A stretch of 64,000 nucleotides of DNA from Gammaproteobacteria bacterium. Its GTDB lineage: Bacteria; Pseudomonadota; Gammaproteobacteria; Competibacterales; Competibacteraceae. The notes below the pieces were generated by a model, which ran no database searches, was not told the DNA's origin, and was given only the letters and a program-made list of their open reading frames with translations. The stretch is from assembly GCA_024235095.1 (NCBI GenBank), contig JACKNC010000001.1, positions 2,732,501 through 2,796,500 of the forward strand. The letters run 5' to 3'. The position numbers and the translations under genes are program-made. This document shows, in pieces, positions 1 to 8,468 of this stretch (positions are counted from its first letter, which is position 1; every line of letters starts with the position of its first letter).

Positions 1-369
1 CTTGGTCAGGGGCGACTATGCTTCGTTTACGACTATCCCGCTTCGCAAGCGGCGTTGGCCCGGTTGCAACCGGACAATCCACTGGTTGGCGAACGTTTTG
101 AGTTGTATTTGAACGGTATCGAACTGGCAAACGGTTTCCACGAACTGGGGGATGCGGTTGAACAACGCCGCCGGTTTACCGCGGAGAATGCGGCGCGGCA
201 GGCGCAAGGTTTGCCAGTGATGCCGATTGATGAAAACCTGCTGATGGCGCTGGCGGATGGATTGCCCGACTGTGCCGGGGTAGCGCTGGGCTTTGACCGA
301 TTGGTCATGCTGGCGGCGGGGAAAGAGATGCTGGCCGAGGTGTTAGCGTTTCCGTTTGATCGGGCTTAA
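1..369 (+). CDS. epmA: EF-P lysine ligase EpmA (PoxA/GenX), C-terminal part
   Basis: This is the last 122 codons of a class II lysyl-tRNA-synthetase-like protein whose 5' end lies outside the window. EpmA attaches (R)-beta-lysine to a conserved lysine of elongation factor P, which helps ribosomes through polyproline stretches. Visible landmarks are the 'FELYLNGIELANGFHEL' segment, which is class II motif 2/3 territory, and the C-terminal 'GVALGFDRLVMLAAG' motif 3, which carries the ATP-binding arginine. The protein ends just after motif 3, as EpmA does, with no anticodon-binding domain in this part. Full-length lysyl-tRNA synthetase is the alternative, but the 'GIELANGFHEL' wording fits EpmA better. 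Neither efp nor epmB is in the window. Confidence 0.88.
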   Translation, partial: LGQGRLCFVYDYPASQAALARLQPDNPLVGERFELYLNGIELANGFHELGDAVEQRRRFTAENAARQAQGLPVMPIDENLLMALADGLPDCAGVALGFDRLVMLAAGKEMLAEVLAFPFDRA

Positions 370-390
370 GGCAGTGCGTAAAAAAGCCAA

Positions 391-410
391 CCCCGCAGCG
401 AGCTGCGGGG
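391..410 (-). terminator. Rho-independent terminator of the minus-strand gene at 447-1292
   Basis: A GC-rich hairpin (ccccgcagc / gctgcgggg with a 2-4 nt loop) lies between the two convergent stop codons. Read on the minus strand it is followed within a few bases by a run of six T (bases 380-385 are A on the plus strand). This polarity makes it a terminator for the minus-strand gene. It could also stop epmA transcripts less efficiently. Confidence 0.75.
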
Positions 411-446
411 AATTCAACCCTCGGCAGTTAAAAGCCTCTCTACAAG

Positions 447-1292
447 CTACCGCAAATCATCGTAACGATCATAACGTGGCGGATGCGGCGCATAGCGATC
501 CTCTTCATCCCAGAATCGGTTGCGCGGATGATGCCGCTGGCTGCGATCGCAATCAATGACTCGTTCTTGGCACAGCGTATCGCGCCAAGCGTACTTCAGG
601 AAAAATTGCGCAAAGGGTCGCCGCTCGGCTTCAAATTCCACACGCCGCGATGGAGACCACTCTTTTTCACCATAGCCAGTGCCAGGCGCTGCCCGCAGGG
701 TGCGCGGCGCATCTGCCGCCGCCGGAGGCGCGCCTTGCCGACTGGATTCGCCTGCGCGGCGTTCATTCCGCCGGCCTTCGGACCAGGGCTGTGGCTGCGC
801 CGGTTCATACGCAACTTCTCGAAAAGCCGCCACTGCAATAACCCCCATCGCTGAATAATCGCCCCAGGCACCCGCGTAGGAGTCGCCAGCATCGGTGAAA
901 TAGAAACGATTGACCCGATTTTTACCGGTTCGCCAACCTTCATAAGTTTCCTGCTGATAGGGTCCAAGCACATACATTCGTTCGTCCGAACGAAGACTGG
1001 AGCGCTCGCCGGAAATGATATTGCGCCCATCCACGGCGATCACCACGCCAATCCGCTGATTGCTGCGATTGCGAATCTGGATCGAATAATTGCTGCCACG
1101 CACTGCTTCCAGATGCGCCTTATAAACCATTCCGTGGTTACCGCGCCGTAGCGGATATTGTGGAAACGGTCGCCCTCTTTCGTTGACCACTTCTACCTCG
1201 ACATCACGCATGTTGAACCGTTGCGCCCAAACCACAGTCGGACCCAACAGGATTAAAATCGCCAATAATCCTGCTTGCCATTTCATGTTCAT
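447..1292 (-). CDS. Secreted hypothetical protein with Arg-rich C-terminal half
   Basis: This is a 281-residue protein that I do not recognise. Residues 1-23 form a clear signal peptide (MNMKWQAG, then a hydrophobic core, ending ..VWAQ), so the product is periplasmic or outer-membrane associated. Residues 25-150 look like a compact beta-rich domain that includes 'VVIAVDGRNIISG' and 'QQETYEGWRTG'. This domain pattern is common in uncharacterised proteobacterial secreted proteins. Residues 160-281 are low-complexity and rich in Arg, Pro, Glu and Asp, ending in tandem 'RYD' motifs. An SD-like ggag sits about 8 nt before the first ATG, and a second in-frame ATG lies two codons on. It stands alone between epmA (convergent) and the PepSY/two-component genes (divergent). 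No function is assigned. Confidence 0.7.
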   Translation of the reverse strand: MNMKWQAGLLAILILLGPTVVWAQRFNMRDVEVEVVNERGRPFPQYPLRRGNHGMVYKAHLEAVRGSNYSIQIRNRSNQRIGVVIAVDGRNIISGERSSLRSDERMYVLGPYQQETYEGWRTGKNRVNRFYFTDAGDSYAGAWGDYSAMGVIAVAAFREVAYEPAQPQPWSEGRRNERRAGESSRQGAPPAAADAPRTLRAAPGTGYGEKEWSPSRRVEFEAERRPFAQFFLKYAWRDTLCQERVIDCDRSQRHHPRNRFWDEEDRYAPHPPRYDRYDDLR

Positions 1293-1620
1293 CTTTGTTC
1301 ACTCCCGATTAATTGCGGATCCACGGCGTCATTCCCGTGTCGTGCAGTGCGATCCAGACTAGGAAGCGCCGGCTGAATCCCTACTGAATACCCACGGCGC
1401 TCCCTCCGTCCATGCCCAGGTTTGCGGCGAAAGATCGAGGATTTTATCTGGATAATTCAGTCCTGATTCACGCTCATCAAGCTAAACTTTAGTCGTAACC
1501 GTTCAGTCCCCCCCTTTGGCAAAGGGGGGTGAGGGGGGATTTTGGCCCCCCTTTTTCAAAGGGGGGAGGTGAACGCTTACCTTTAGTCTTGTTCAAGAGT
1601 TCATCTGGAAGTTTTATGTC
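1293..1620. other. Intergenic region between divergent genes, holding MITE copy 1
   Basis: This 328-bp gap separates the divergent starts of the secreted protein and the PepSY-like protein. The only organised structure I see is the MITE at 1495-1580 with its flanking 8-bp duplications. The rest must carry the two divergent promoters, but I could not pick convincing -35/-10 pairs. Confidence 0.6.
1495..1580. mobile_element. MITE copy 1 (86 bp) with 8-bp target duplication CTTTAGTC
   Basis: The element begins GTAACCGTTCAG and ends GTGAACGCTTAC. These termini are inverted repeats matching at 10 of 12 positions. The interior is two G/C-run palindromes built from cccccctttg..caaagggggg. The octamer CTTTAGTC occurs directly before (1487-1494) and directly after (1581-1588) the element, an exact target-site duplication. 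It has no coding capacity. GTAA-type ends plus 8-bp duplications are hallmarks of IS66-family elements, so an IS66-type transposase is the inferred mobiliser. Related copies are at 12075-12190 and 24026-24129. Confidence 0.85.
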
Positions 1621-1956
1621 ATGTCCAACAGATCGATGCTACTGCGTTATTTGGCGCTTTTAGCGCTAGCGGGCTTGCTCGTCACCGGCAATGCCCAGGC
1701 GCAATCCTATCGATCGTACCGCAGCGGCGATTATGGCCCACCTGCCCGTAGCAGAACGGATCGTCAACCGGGCCGCTCGTTCGCCGATCCTGATCGAGCG
1801 GCTGACGCCGCCCGCCGTGCGACTGGAGGTCGGGTATTGGGCGTGCAGGGCGCCGAACGCGATGGACGGCGTGGCTATCGGGTCCGCATCCTGCAACCCG
1901 ATGGTCGGGTTCGCAACTTCCATTATGATCCCGGCAACGGCGCCATGCGCGATTAA
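1621..1956 (+). CDS. Small PepSY-like secreted protein upstream of a two-component system
   Basis: This is a 111-residue exported protein. Residues 1-27 are a signal peptide (basic start, Leu/Ala-rich core, AQA-type cleavage). The C-terminal 55 residues match the short PepSY-like pattern in which 'AADAARRATGGRVLGVQ' leads into 'GYRVRILQPDGRVRNFHYD'. Such small PepSY proteins often sit next to PhoP/PhoQ-type systems in proteobacteria. The response regulator begins 19 bp after this stop, so the three genes look like one operon. A role as a periplasmic modulator of the kinase is inference from position. The SD is weak (ggaag about 10 nt upstream). Confidence 0.8.
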   Translation: MSNRSMLLRYLALLALAGLLVTGNAQAQSYRSYRSGDYGPPARSRTDRQPGRSFADPDRAADAARRATGGRVLGVQGAERDGRRGYRVRILQPDGRVRNFHYDPGNGAMRD

Positions 1957-1975
1957 ACAGCGATTGAGAGACAAC

Positions 1976-2659
1976 ATGCGCATTCTGGTTATTGAAGACG
2001 AAGCCCCCTTGCTGGAACGGGTCACCGCCCAATTACACGAACAGGGTTACGCGGTGGACGCTGCCGCCGATGGTCGAACCGGACTCTACGTAGGTCAGGA
2101 ATACCCGCTGGATGCAGCGATTGTCGACCTGGGACTTCCCGAGATGTCTGGCATTGAAGTGATCCGTCGCTGGCGTTCGGAAGGGCGCAAATTCCCGATC
2201 CTGATTCTGACCGCCCGCGGACGCTGGCAAGACAAGGTCGAGGGACTGGAAGCGGGCGCTGACGATTATCTGGTTAAACCTTTTCACGCCGAGGAATTGT
2301 TAGCGCGGTTGCGGGCGCTGATTCGCCGCACTGGCGGCTGGACCCAGGCGGTGTTGTATTGCGGACCCGTTGCCCTGGACACCGGCGCTCAGCAGGTCGC
2401 CTTGAATACCCAACCGGTGGAAGTGACTGCCTATGAATACAAATTGCTGGAATACCTCATGCTTCACGCGGGTACAGTGATTTCCAAAACTGAACTGACC
2501 GAGCATCTCTATCAGGAAGATGAGGACCGTGACAGCAACGTGCTGGAAGTGCTGGTGGGCCGATTACGCCGCAAACTCGACCCGGATCGCACACTCAATC
2601 CTATTGAAACCTTGCGGGGACGCGGTTACCGATTCCGTCTGGAACGCACCGCCGGCTGA
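1976..2659 (+). CDS. OmpR/PhoP-type response regulator
   Basis: This is a 227-residue DNA-binding response regulator. Residues 1-115 are the receiver domain, with the acidic pocket in 'VIEDE', the phospho-acceptor Asp in 'AAIVDLGLPEMSG', Thr in 'ILTARG' and Lys in 'DYLVKPF'. Residues 125-225 are a winged-helix Trans_Reg_C domain ('VEVTAYEYKLLEYL', 'VLVGRLRRKL', 'ETLRGRGYRF'). The reading frame extends further upstream, but the ATG at 1976 gives the canonical 'MRILVIEDE' start. The stop is directly abutted by the kinase start. Overall wording is closest to PhoP. The signal is unknown, though low Mg2+ or cationic peptides would be the PhoPQ precedent. Confidence 0.93.
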   Translation: MRILVIEDEAPLLERVTAQLHEQGYAVDAAADGRTGLYVGQEYPLDAAIVDLGLPEMSGIEVIRRWRSEGRKFPILILTARGRWQDKVEGLEAGADDYLVKPFHAEELLARLRALIRRTGGWTQAVLYCGPVALDTGAQQVALNTQPVEVTAYEYKLLEYLMLHAGTVISKTELTEHLYQEDEDRDSNVLEVLVGRLRRKLDPDRTLNPIETLRGRGYRFRLERTAG

Positions 2660-4039
2660 GTGCTGATGCATTCCCTCAGCAGTCGCTTGCTGATTGCCGC
2701 CAGCGTGGTGCTGGCCGCCTTTTTGGGATTGACCGGTCTGACTCTTGACCAGGCGTTTCAGGAGAGCGCCCTGGCCGCCGTCCAGGACCGCCTACAAGCG
2801 CAGGTTTACATGTTACTTGGCGCGGTCGACATGGACGCTTTTGACCGCCTGACCTTGCCGCAGGCATTGCCGGAAGCCCGCTTCTCAACTCCGGATTCCG
2901 GCCTGTACGCGGATGTCATGGACGCCAAAGGCAATCTGGTCTGGCGTTCGCCCTCGCTGCTGGGCATGGCGCTGCCGTTTTTCCCGGCAATCCGCAATCC
3001 CGGCGACACCCAGTTTGCACCATTGGAGGCATCGGATGGCCCTCCGCTGTTCCTGCTGGCCTTCACCGTCAGTTGGGAAATAGCCCCGAATCAATACCGG
3101 CTTTATACCTTCCGCGTCGCTGAAACTCAGTGGAATTTTCTTGACCAGCTCTGGAGTTTCCGACGTAGTCTATGGGGTTGGTTGCTGGCGGCGACCGCGG
3201 TGCTGCTCACGGTGCAGGGTCTGATTCTACGCTGGAGTCTGAAACCGCTGCGGCGCGTGGCGACCGAGGTCACCGAAATTGAAACCGGCCAGCGTATCGA
3301 ATTAAGCAGTGATTATCCCGACGAATTGCGCCCGCTCACGATCAATCTGAACACCCTGGTGCATCAGGGTCGCACTCTGTTGGATCGCTATCGCAATGCC
3401 CTGGGCGATCTGGCGCATAGCCTGAAAACACCGTTAGCGGTATTGCGCGGCGCATTGGATAACAGCGTTTCTCCCGAGGAACTGCGACAGGTACTGGGCG
3501 AGCAGTTGGAGCGAATGAATCGCACTGTGGATTACCAATTGCAGCGGGCCGCTGCTTCCGGGCGCATTGCGCTCAGCGCCCCTTTGCCAGTTGCGCCCCT
3601 GACTCGCCGGATTCTCGACTCACTGGCCAAGGTTTACGCGGAACGTCATCTGGATTTCTCCTGTGTCATGGAGAACCGCACCATATTCCACGGTGACGAG
3701 GGCGATCTGCTGGAAATTTTAGGCAACCTGGCGGACAACGCCTGTAAATGGGCGCAACGTCAAGTGGTCGTCCGTGCCCACTCCGCCGAGCATGACGGGC
3801 GGGCGGAACTGGTCGTCGAAGTCGAAGATGACGGGCCGGGTATCCCGGCTGAGCAAGCGCCGTTGCTGCTCAACCGGGGGCAAAGGGCCGATCCGACGGT
3901 CGCCGGTCATGGCATTGGCTTGGCGGTGGTGCGGGATTTGGTCGAAGAAGTCTATTACGGACAGTTGGCAATCGACCGTGGCGCGCTTGGCGGCGCGTTG
4001 ATCCGGGCGCGATTACGCTTTCAGGCGAATGGGGATTAA
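2660..4039 (+). CDS. PhoQ-like membrane sensor histidine kinase
   Basis: This 459-residue sensor kinase pairs with the regulator directly upstream; the GTG at 2660 abuts the regulator stop, and an ATG at 2666 is the alternative start. TM1 covers about residues 9-29, a periplasmic sensor about 30-168, and TM2 about 169-190, followed by HAMP. The dimerisation helix carries the phospho-acceptor His in 'LGDLAHSLKTPLAVLRG', the wording typical of the PhoQ family. The ATPase domain shows the N box 'LGNLADNACKWA', G1 'VEDDGPGIP' and G2 'GHGIGLAVV'. All catalytic motifs are intact. The sensor region is not strikingly acidic, so Mg2+ sensing should not be assumed. Confidence 0.92.
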   Translation: MLMHSLSSRLLIAASVVLAAFLGLTGLTLDQAFQESALAAVQDRLQAQVYMLLGAVDMDAFDRLTLPQALPEARFSTPDSGLYADVMDAKGNLVWRSPSLLGMALPFFPAIRNPGDTQFAPLEASDGPPLFLLAFTVSWEIAPNQYRLYTFRVAETQWNFLDQLWSFRRSLWGWLLAATAVLLTVQGLILRWSLKPLRRVATEVTEIETGQRIELSSDYPDELRPLTINLNTLVHQGRTLLDRYRNALGDLAHSLKTPLAVLRGALDNSVSPEELRQVLGEQLERMNRTVDYQLQRAAASGRIALSAPLPVAPLTRRILDSLAKVYAERHLDFSCVMENRTIFHGDEGDLLEILGNLADNACKWAQRQVVVRAHSAEHDGRAELVVEVEDDGPGIPAEQAPLLLNRGQRADPTVAGHGIGLAVVRDLVEEVYYGQLAIDRGALGGALIRARLRFQANGD

Positions 4040-4080
4040 TGATCTGTATTGATTGGGTTGCGCCTGACGAACCGGCTGGT

Positions 4081-5001
4081 TCATCCTGGTAATGGCGGCG
4101 GCGGGGTTTCCGTGGTGGGATCCTCGTGGATGAGGACATCCGCATTCGGAAACACGGTGAGGATTGAGGCTTCAACCTCATCGGCGATCCGGTGCGCCTC
4201 CACTAGAGGTATGAGATCATCCAGCATCAAATGCAACTGGATGAAATAAGTTTGTCCGGAACTGCGGGTGCGCACATCATGCACGCCCCGCACCTGGGGA
4301 TGGTCGCGCACAATCTGCTTGATTTGGGTATGCACCTCGGGGGACAACTCGCGATCCATTAACAGCTGAATGGATTCATGGCCAATCTGCCCGGCGCTGT
4401 AGAGGATGTAAAAGGCAATGCCGATGGCAAACACCGGATCCGCGCTCGGCCAGCCCAGCATCGCCAGTCCCAGTGCGGCAATCGTGGCGGCGTTGGTCAA
4501 CAGGTCCGTGGCATAATGCAAGGCGTCGGCGCGAATGGCCGTGGACTGGGTCCGGCGAATCACCTGGCGCTGAAAGAGCAGCAATACTCCGGTAGCCACC
4601 ATGGCGAATAACAGGACGCTAACCCCTACCATAGCGTCATTGAGCGGTTGCGGATACAGCAGCCGGTCGATCGCGTGCAGGACCAGAAATACGGCTGAAC
4701 CGGCCACAAACGCCGCTTGCACCAAACCGGCCAGTGGTTCGGCCTTGCCGTGACCGAAGCGGTGATCGCGGTCCGGCGGTTGCAGGGAATAATGCACCGC
4801 CAGAAGATTAATGATCGACGCCGCCACGTCCATCATCGAATCGACCAGCGAGGCCAGGACGCTCACCGAGCCGGTCATTAACGCCGCCGCCAGTTTGGCG
4901 GCAATCAATACCGTGGCGGTCGCCACTGAGGCGTAGGTTGCCAGCCGCAGCAGGCGGCCCGCGCGCGCTGGATCAAGGGTCATCTGTATTTCATCATTCA
5001 T
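4081..5001 (-). CDS. fieF: Cation diffusion facilitator family metal exporter (FieF-like)
   Basis: This 306-residue inner-membrane proton/metal antiporter belongs to the CDF family. Six TM helices occupy about residues 20-215. Metal-site residues are in TM2 ('LVDSMMDVAASIINL') and TM5 ('HYATDLLTNAATIAAL'), the FieF-type Asp-x3-Asp and His-x3-Asp arrangements. The cytoplasmic ferredoxin-like domain ('QIVRDHPQVRGVHDVRTRSSG') carries the usual regulatory zinc ligands. A Pro-rich C-terminal tail follows. The TM2 Asp-x3-Asp pattern argues for Zn/Fe(II)/Cd over Mn or Co/Ni substrates. It is convergent with the kinase gene and divergent from ptsP, with no strong SD. Confidence 0.9.
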   Translation of the reverse strand: MNDEIQMTLDPARAGRLLRLATYASVATATVLIAAKLAAALMTGSVSVLASLVDSMMDVAASIINLLAVHYSLQPPDRDHRFGHGKAEPLAGLVQAAFVAGSAVFLVLHAIDRLLYPQPLNDAMVGVSVLLFAMVATGVLLLFQRQVIRRTQSTAIRADALHYATDLLTNAATIAALGLAMLGWPSADPVFAIGIAFYILYSAGQIGHESIQLLMDRELSPEVHTQIKQIVRDHPQVRGVHDVRTRSSGQTYFIQLHLMLDDLIPLVEAHRIADEVEASILTVFPNADVLIHEDPTTETPPPPLPG

Positions 5002-5268
5002 GGGATTAGATTTCGATTAGAGATTGGGATCGGTTTGCTAACATTCTACCTGCCTTCCTTCGGCGCGACTGAACCATTGAGCCTGCTGGTAACCTTAAGC
5101 ATCATGTTACCCGTCCATAATCCAGGGCTACGCGGGGGCCGCGAGGATAGAGGAGCTGACCAGGCTTTGAACATCCATATTTTTTTCAATTACTTAGTGC
5201 TATCACAATCCGTGATGGCGGCTTACGCTGTGTTCCGAACAATTTCCAACCGGAAGGAATTGGACCCT

Positions 5269-7536
5269 ATGCTCGAAACCCTGCGCCGCATCGTTCAGGA
5301 TGTCAGCGCCGCTCCGGATTTGTCCAGCGCGTTGGCGATTACCGTTAACCGAATTCGGGATGCGATGAATAGCGCGGCTTGCACTGTCTATCTCGCCGAC
5401 GAGGACAATCGTGAGTTTGTGCTGATGGCTACCGCCGGGCTGAATCCGCAGGCCATTGGCCAGATTCGGCTGAACCGTCAGCAGGGCCTGATTGGTCTGG
5501 TCGCCGAGCGACAGGAACCCCTGAATCTTGAAGATGCGCCGCTCCATCCACGCTTTTATGCCGTCCGCGAGGTAGAGGAGGAAGCCTATCATGCCTTTCT
5601 GGGCGTACCGCTGATCCAGTACCGGCGCGTACTGGGAGTATTGACCGTCCAGCACACTGCTACCCGCCGCTTTCATCCCGCCGAAGTGGATTTTCTGGTC
5701 ACTATCGCAGCGCAACTGGCCAGCATCCTGAATCACGCCATCCTCAGCGGCGCCACCAAAGAGCTGCTGAAACCCCTGTTCACCGGAACCCGTGCCTTGC
5801 AAGGGGTCGCCGGCGCGCCCGGCATCGCCATCGGCACGATCACTATTCCTCACCTGTTGGCCGACCTCGACGATGTGCCCGACCGTCCGGCGCTGGACCC
5901 GGCGGCGGAAGAGGCGGCGTTCCATCGAGCCATTGCTGCCGTCGAACAAGAGGTGCGCGAGGCCAGCGAGCATCTGGCGCCGCTGCTGCCCCCCACCGAA
6001 CAGGCCCTGTTCACGGTCTACCGCATGATGTTGAGCAGCGACAGTCTACTGAGCGATACGCTGGATGGTATTCGGGCCGGTCATTGGGCGCCGGCGGCCT
6101 GGCGCGACGCGATCCGCTCGCGGGCGCGGTTGCTGGAACAGGCCGAGGACCCTTACCTGAGCACCCGCGCCGAGGACATCCGCGATCTGGGCCGAAGGGT
6201 GTTGCATCACTTGCGCGCCGCGCCGGCGCAGACGCCGGAACCTACGGCTGAACGTTGTATTTTGGTTGCAGAGGAAATGAGCGTCGCCCACTTGGCGGCA
6301 GCGCCGCCGGAGCGACTGGCCGGTATTGTGTGCCTGCGTGGATCGGCGTTGTCCCACGTTGCGCTGCTGGCTCGGGCCATGGGCATTCCGGCTGTGTTGG
6401 GCTTGGGCGACCGCCCCTTGGGCCGTTTTGAGGGCAACACCATCATTGTCGATGGCTATCAAGGCCGGGTTTATCTCAACCCCGATGCAGCGATGCGCAA
6501 GGAATATCAACAGCTCATCGCTAATGAAGTGGAATTGACCCAGGAATTGCGGACTTTGCGCGAGCAACCGGCGATGACCCAGGATGGCTATCGTATTCCG
6601 CTTCATGCCAAGGCCGGTTTACTCACCGATATCGCCAAGGTGATGGATAACGGCGCCGACGGGGTGGGGCTGTATCGCACCGAATTTGCATTTATGGTGC
6701 GCGAATCATTTCCCAGCGAGGATGAGCAGTATCAGATTTACCGTCAAATGCTGGCCGCCTTTGCCCCGCGGCCCGTGGTGATGCGCACACTGGACATTGG
6801 CGGCGACAAGACCTTGCCCTACTTTCGCATTGAGGAGAGCAATCCATTTCTCGGCTGGCGGGGAATGCGTTTCACCCTGGATCACCCGGACATTTTCCTG
6901 ACCCAGTTGCGCGCCATGCTGCGGGCCAACACTGGACTGAATAACCTGCGCATCCTGTTTCCGATGATCACCACGGTCGAGGAAGTCGACGAAGCGTTGC
7001 AGTTACTGGAGCGCGCCCATCGGGAGTTGTGCGAGGAAGGCTGTCCGGCGGCGCGACCGGAAATCGGGGTCATGATCGAAATCCCCTCCGCGGTCTGGCA
7101 AGCTGGACAACTGGCGCGGCGGGTGGATTTTCTGTCAGTCGGCACCAATGACCTCACCCAGTACTTGTTGGCGGTGGACCGTGACAACGCCCGAGTGGCC
7201 AGTCTGTATGACAATCTGCATCCATCCATGCTCAAGGCCATTGCCCACGTCATCGCCGAAGGTCATCAGGCGGGCCGGCCCGTCAATCTGTGCGGAGAAA
7301 TGCCGGCTGATCCAGGGGCTGCGGTGCTGCTGTTGGGCATGGGCGTGGATAGCCTGAGCGCCGGCGCGGTCAGCGTGCCCAAGGTCAAATGGGCGATCCG
7401 CAGCTTTACCTTGACCAAAGCGCGTGAACTGGCGCAACAGGCGCTTGCCCTGGAAACCGTTGGCGAAGTGCGCCAATTGCTTAACGAAGCGCTTCGCCAA
7501 GTAGGGCTGGGGGAGATTGTACGGGAGTCGATTTGA
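5269..7536 (+). CDS. ptsP: PTS-Ntr phosphoenolpyruvate-protein phosphotransferase (EI-Ntr)
   Basis: This 755-residue EI-Ntr is the first enzyme of the nitrogen-related phosphotransferase chain, passing phosphate from PEP to NPr and then EIIA-Ntr. Residues 1-165 are a GAF domain. The phosphohistidine domain has its active His at residue 363 in 'RGSALSHVALLARAMG'. The PEP-binding barrel has 'YRTEFAFM', 'RTLDIGGDK' and the C-terminal 'VNLCGEMPAD' active Cys loop. The open frame starts at 5035, but the ATG at 5269 (SD ggaagga) gives 'MLETLRRIV', matching the family N-terminus and the E. coli length of 748. Neither ptsN nor ptsO is nearby. Confidence 0.95.
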   Translation: MLETLRRIVQDVSAAPDLSSALAITVNRIRDAMNSAACTVYLADEDNREFVLMATAGLNPQAIGQIRLNRQQGLIGLVAERQEPLNLEDAPLHPRFYAVREVEEEAYHAFLGVPLIQYRRVLGVLTVQHTATRRFHPAEVDFLVTIAAQLASILNHAILSGATKELLKPLFTGTRALQGVAGAPGIAIGTITIPHLLADLDDVPDRPALDPAAEEAAFHRAIAAVEQEVREASEHLAPLLPPTEQALFTVYRMMLSSDSLLSDTLDGIRAGHWAPAAWRDAIRSRARLLEQAEDPYLSTRAEDIRDLGRRVLHHLRAAPAQTPEPTAERCILVAEEMSVAHLAAAPPERLAGIVCLRGSALSHVALLARAMGIPAVLGLGDRPLGRFEGNTIIVDGYQGRVYLNPDAAMRKEYQQLIANEVELTQELRTLREQPAMTQDGYRIPLHAKAGLLTDIAKVMDNGADGVGLYRTEFAFMVRESFPSEDEQYQIYRQMLAAFAPRPVVMRTLDIGGDKTLPYFRIEESNPFLGWRGMRFTLDHPDIFLTQLRAMLRANTGLNNLRILFPMITTVEEVDEALQLLERAHRELCEEGCPAARPEIGVMIEIPSAVWQAGQLARRVDFLSVGTNDLTQYLLAVDRDNARVASLYDNLHPSMLKAIAHVIAEGHQAGRPVNLCGEMPADPGAAVLLLGMGVDSLSAGAVSVPKVKWAIRSFTLTKARELAQQALALETVGEVRQLLNEALRQVGLGEIVRESI

Positions 7537-8438
7537 AAAACAGCAAAACAGTAAGCGCCTTAACGAAAATCACTCTACCGTTTTCCGACGGAACCGGTTT
7601 TCTGACCCGCTACACCGGTTTCCCATCCCGTCACATCGCGTCCCGGCCTGTCGATGTGTGGCGTCCACCGAATGATCCAGCCGATTCAACAATCCGTTAC
7701 CCGGTCATCTACATGCACGATGGCCAGAATCTGTTCGATCCGGCGCTGTCCTTTATTGGCGTCGATTGGGGCATGGACGAGGCGATGATGCGCCTGATGT
7801 ATGCGGGTCGCCAACCCGGCGCAATCATCGTGGGCATCTGGAACAGTCCGTTGCGTTTTCAGGAATATATGCCGCAGAAACCATTGATGGCGTCCGGAGG
7901 ACAACGCATTCTGAACCGGTTCATCGAACAGGTGGGAGGAGCGCCACAGTCGGATAGATATTTGCAATTTTTGGTCGAGGAGCTGAAACCATTCATTGAT
8001 GCCCACTACCCGACCTTGCCCGATCCCGCGCATACCTTGGTGATGGGGTCGAGCATGGGCGGCCTGATTTCACTCTATGCGCTGATCGAGTATCCCGGCG
8101 TGTTTGGGGGCGCTGGCTGCCTGTCCACCCATTGGCCGATTGGCGAGGAAACGCTGGTGGATGGACTGGGCGCCGCCTTGCCCTCGGCAGGACGGCATCG
8201 GCTGTATTTTGACTACGGCACCGAAACCCTGGATGCTGAGTATGAACCTTGGCAACAGCGGATGGATGAATGGCTACGGAAAGCGGGTTATTGGGAAGGC
8301 CGGGATTGGCTGACCCGGAGATTCGTGGGCGCGGAACATTCCGAACGAGCCTGGCGGGCGCGGGTTGATCTACCATTGCAATTTTTGGTTCTTCAAGGTT
8401 ACCTGAATGAAACCGTGTGGAAAGACAATAACAAGTAA
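7533..8438 (+). CDS. Putative alpha/beta-hydrolase esterase (enterochelin-esterase-like)
   Basis: This 301-residue hydrolase resembles the 'putative esterase' family (esterase D/Fes-like). Landmarks are 'VIYMHDGQNLFDP' after strand beta3, the nucleophile elbow G-S-S-M-G with Ser174, and a late His in 'GAEHSERAWRAR' as the likely catalytic base. The TTG at 7533 overlaps the ptsP stop by 4 bp, and no ATG lies before the conserved domain, so translational coupling to ptsP is likely. There is no signal peptide, so it is probably cytoplasmic. The substrate cannot be read from the sequence; no siderophore genes are nearby. Confidence 0.82.
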   Translation: MKNSKTVSALTKITLPFSDGTGFLTRYTGFPSRHIASRPVDVWRPPNDPADSTIRYPVIYMHDGQNLFDPALSFIGVDWGMDEAMMRLMYAGRQPGAIIVGIWNSPLRFQEYMPQKPLMASGGQRILNRFIEQVGGAPQSDRYLQFLVEELKPFIDAHYPTLPDPAHTLVMGSSMGGLISLYALIEYPGVFGGAGCLSTHWPIGEETLVDGLGAALPSAGRHRLYFDYGTETLDAEYEPWQQRMDEWLRKAGYWEGRDWLTRRFVGAEHSERAWRARVDLPLQFLVLQGYLNETVWKDNNK

Positions 8439-8468
8439 GTATTTCATTTGGAGTATTCTGTTGATCGT

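Noticed and set aside
5035..5268. N-terminal extension of ptsP
   Set aside because: The 78 extra codons lack a good start, have no family match and lie in the divergent promoter zone with fieF.
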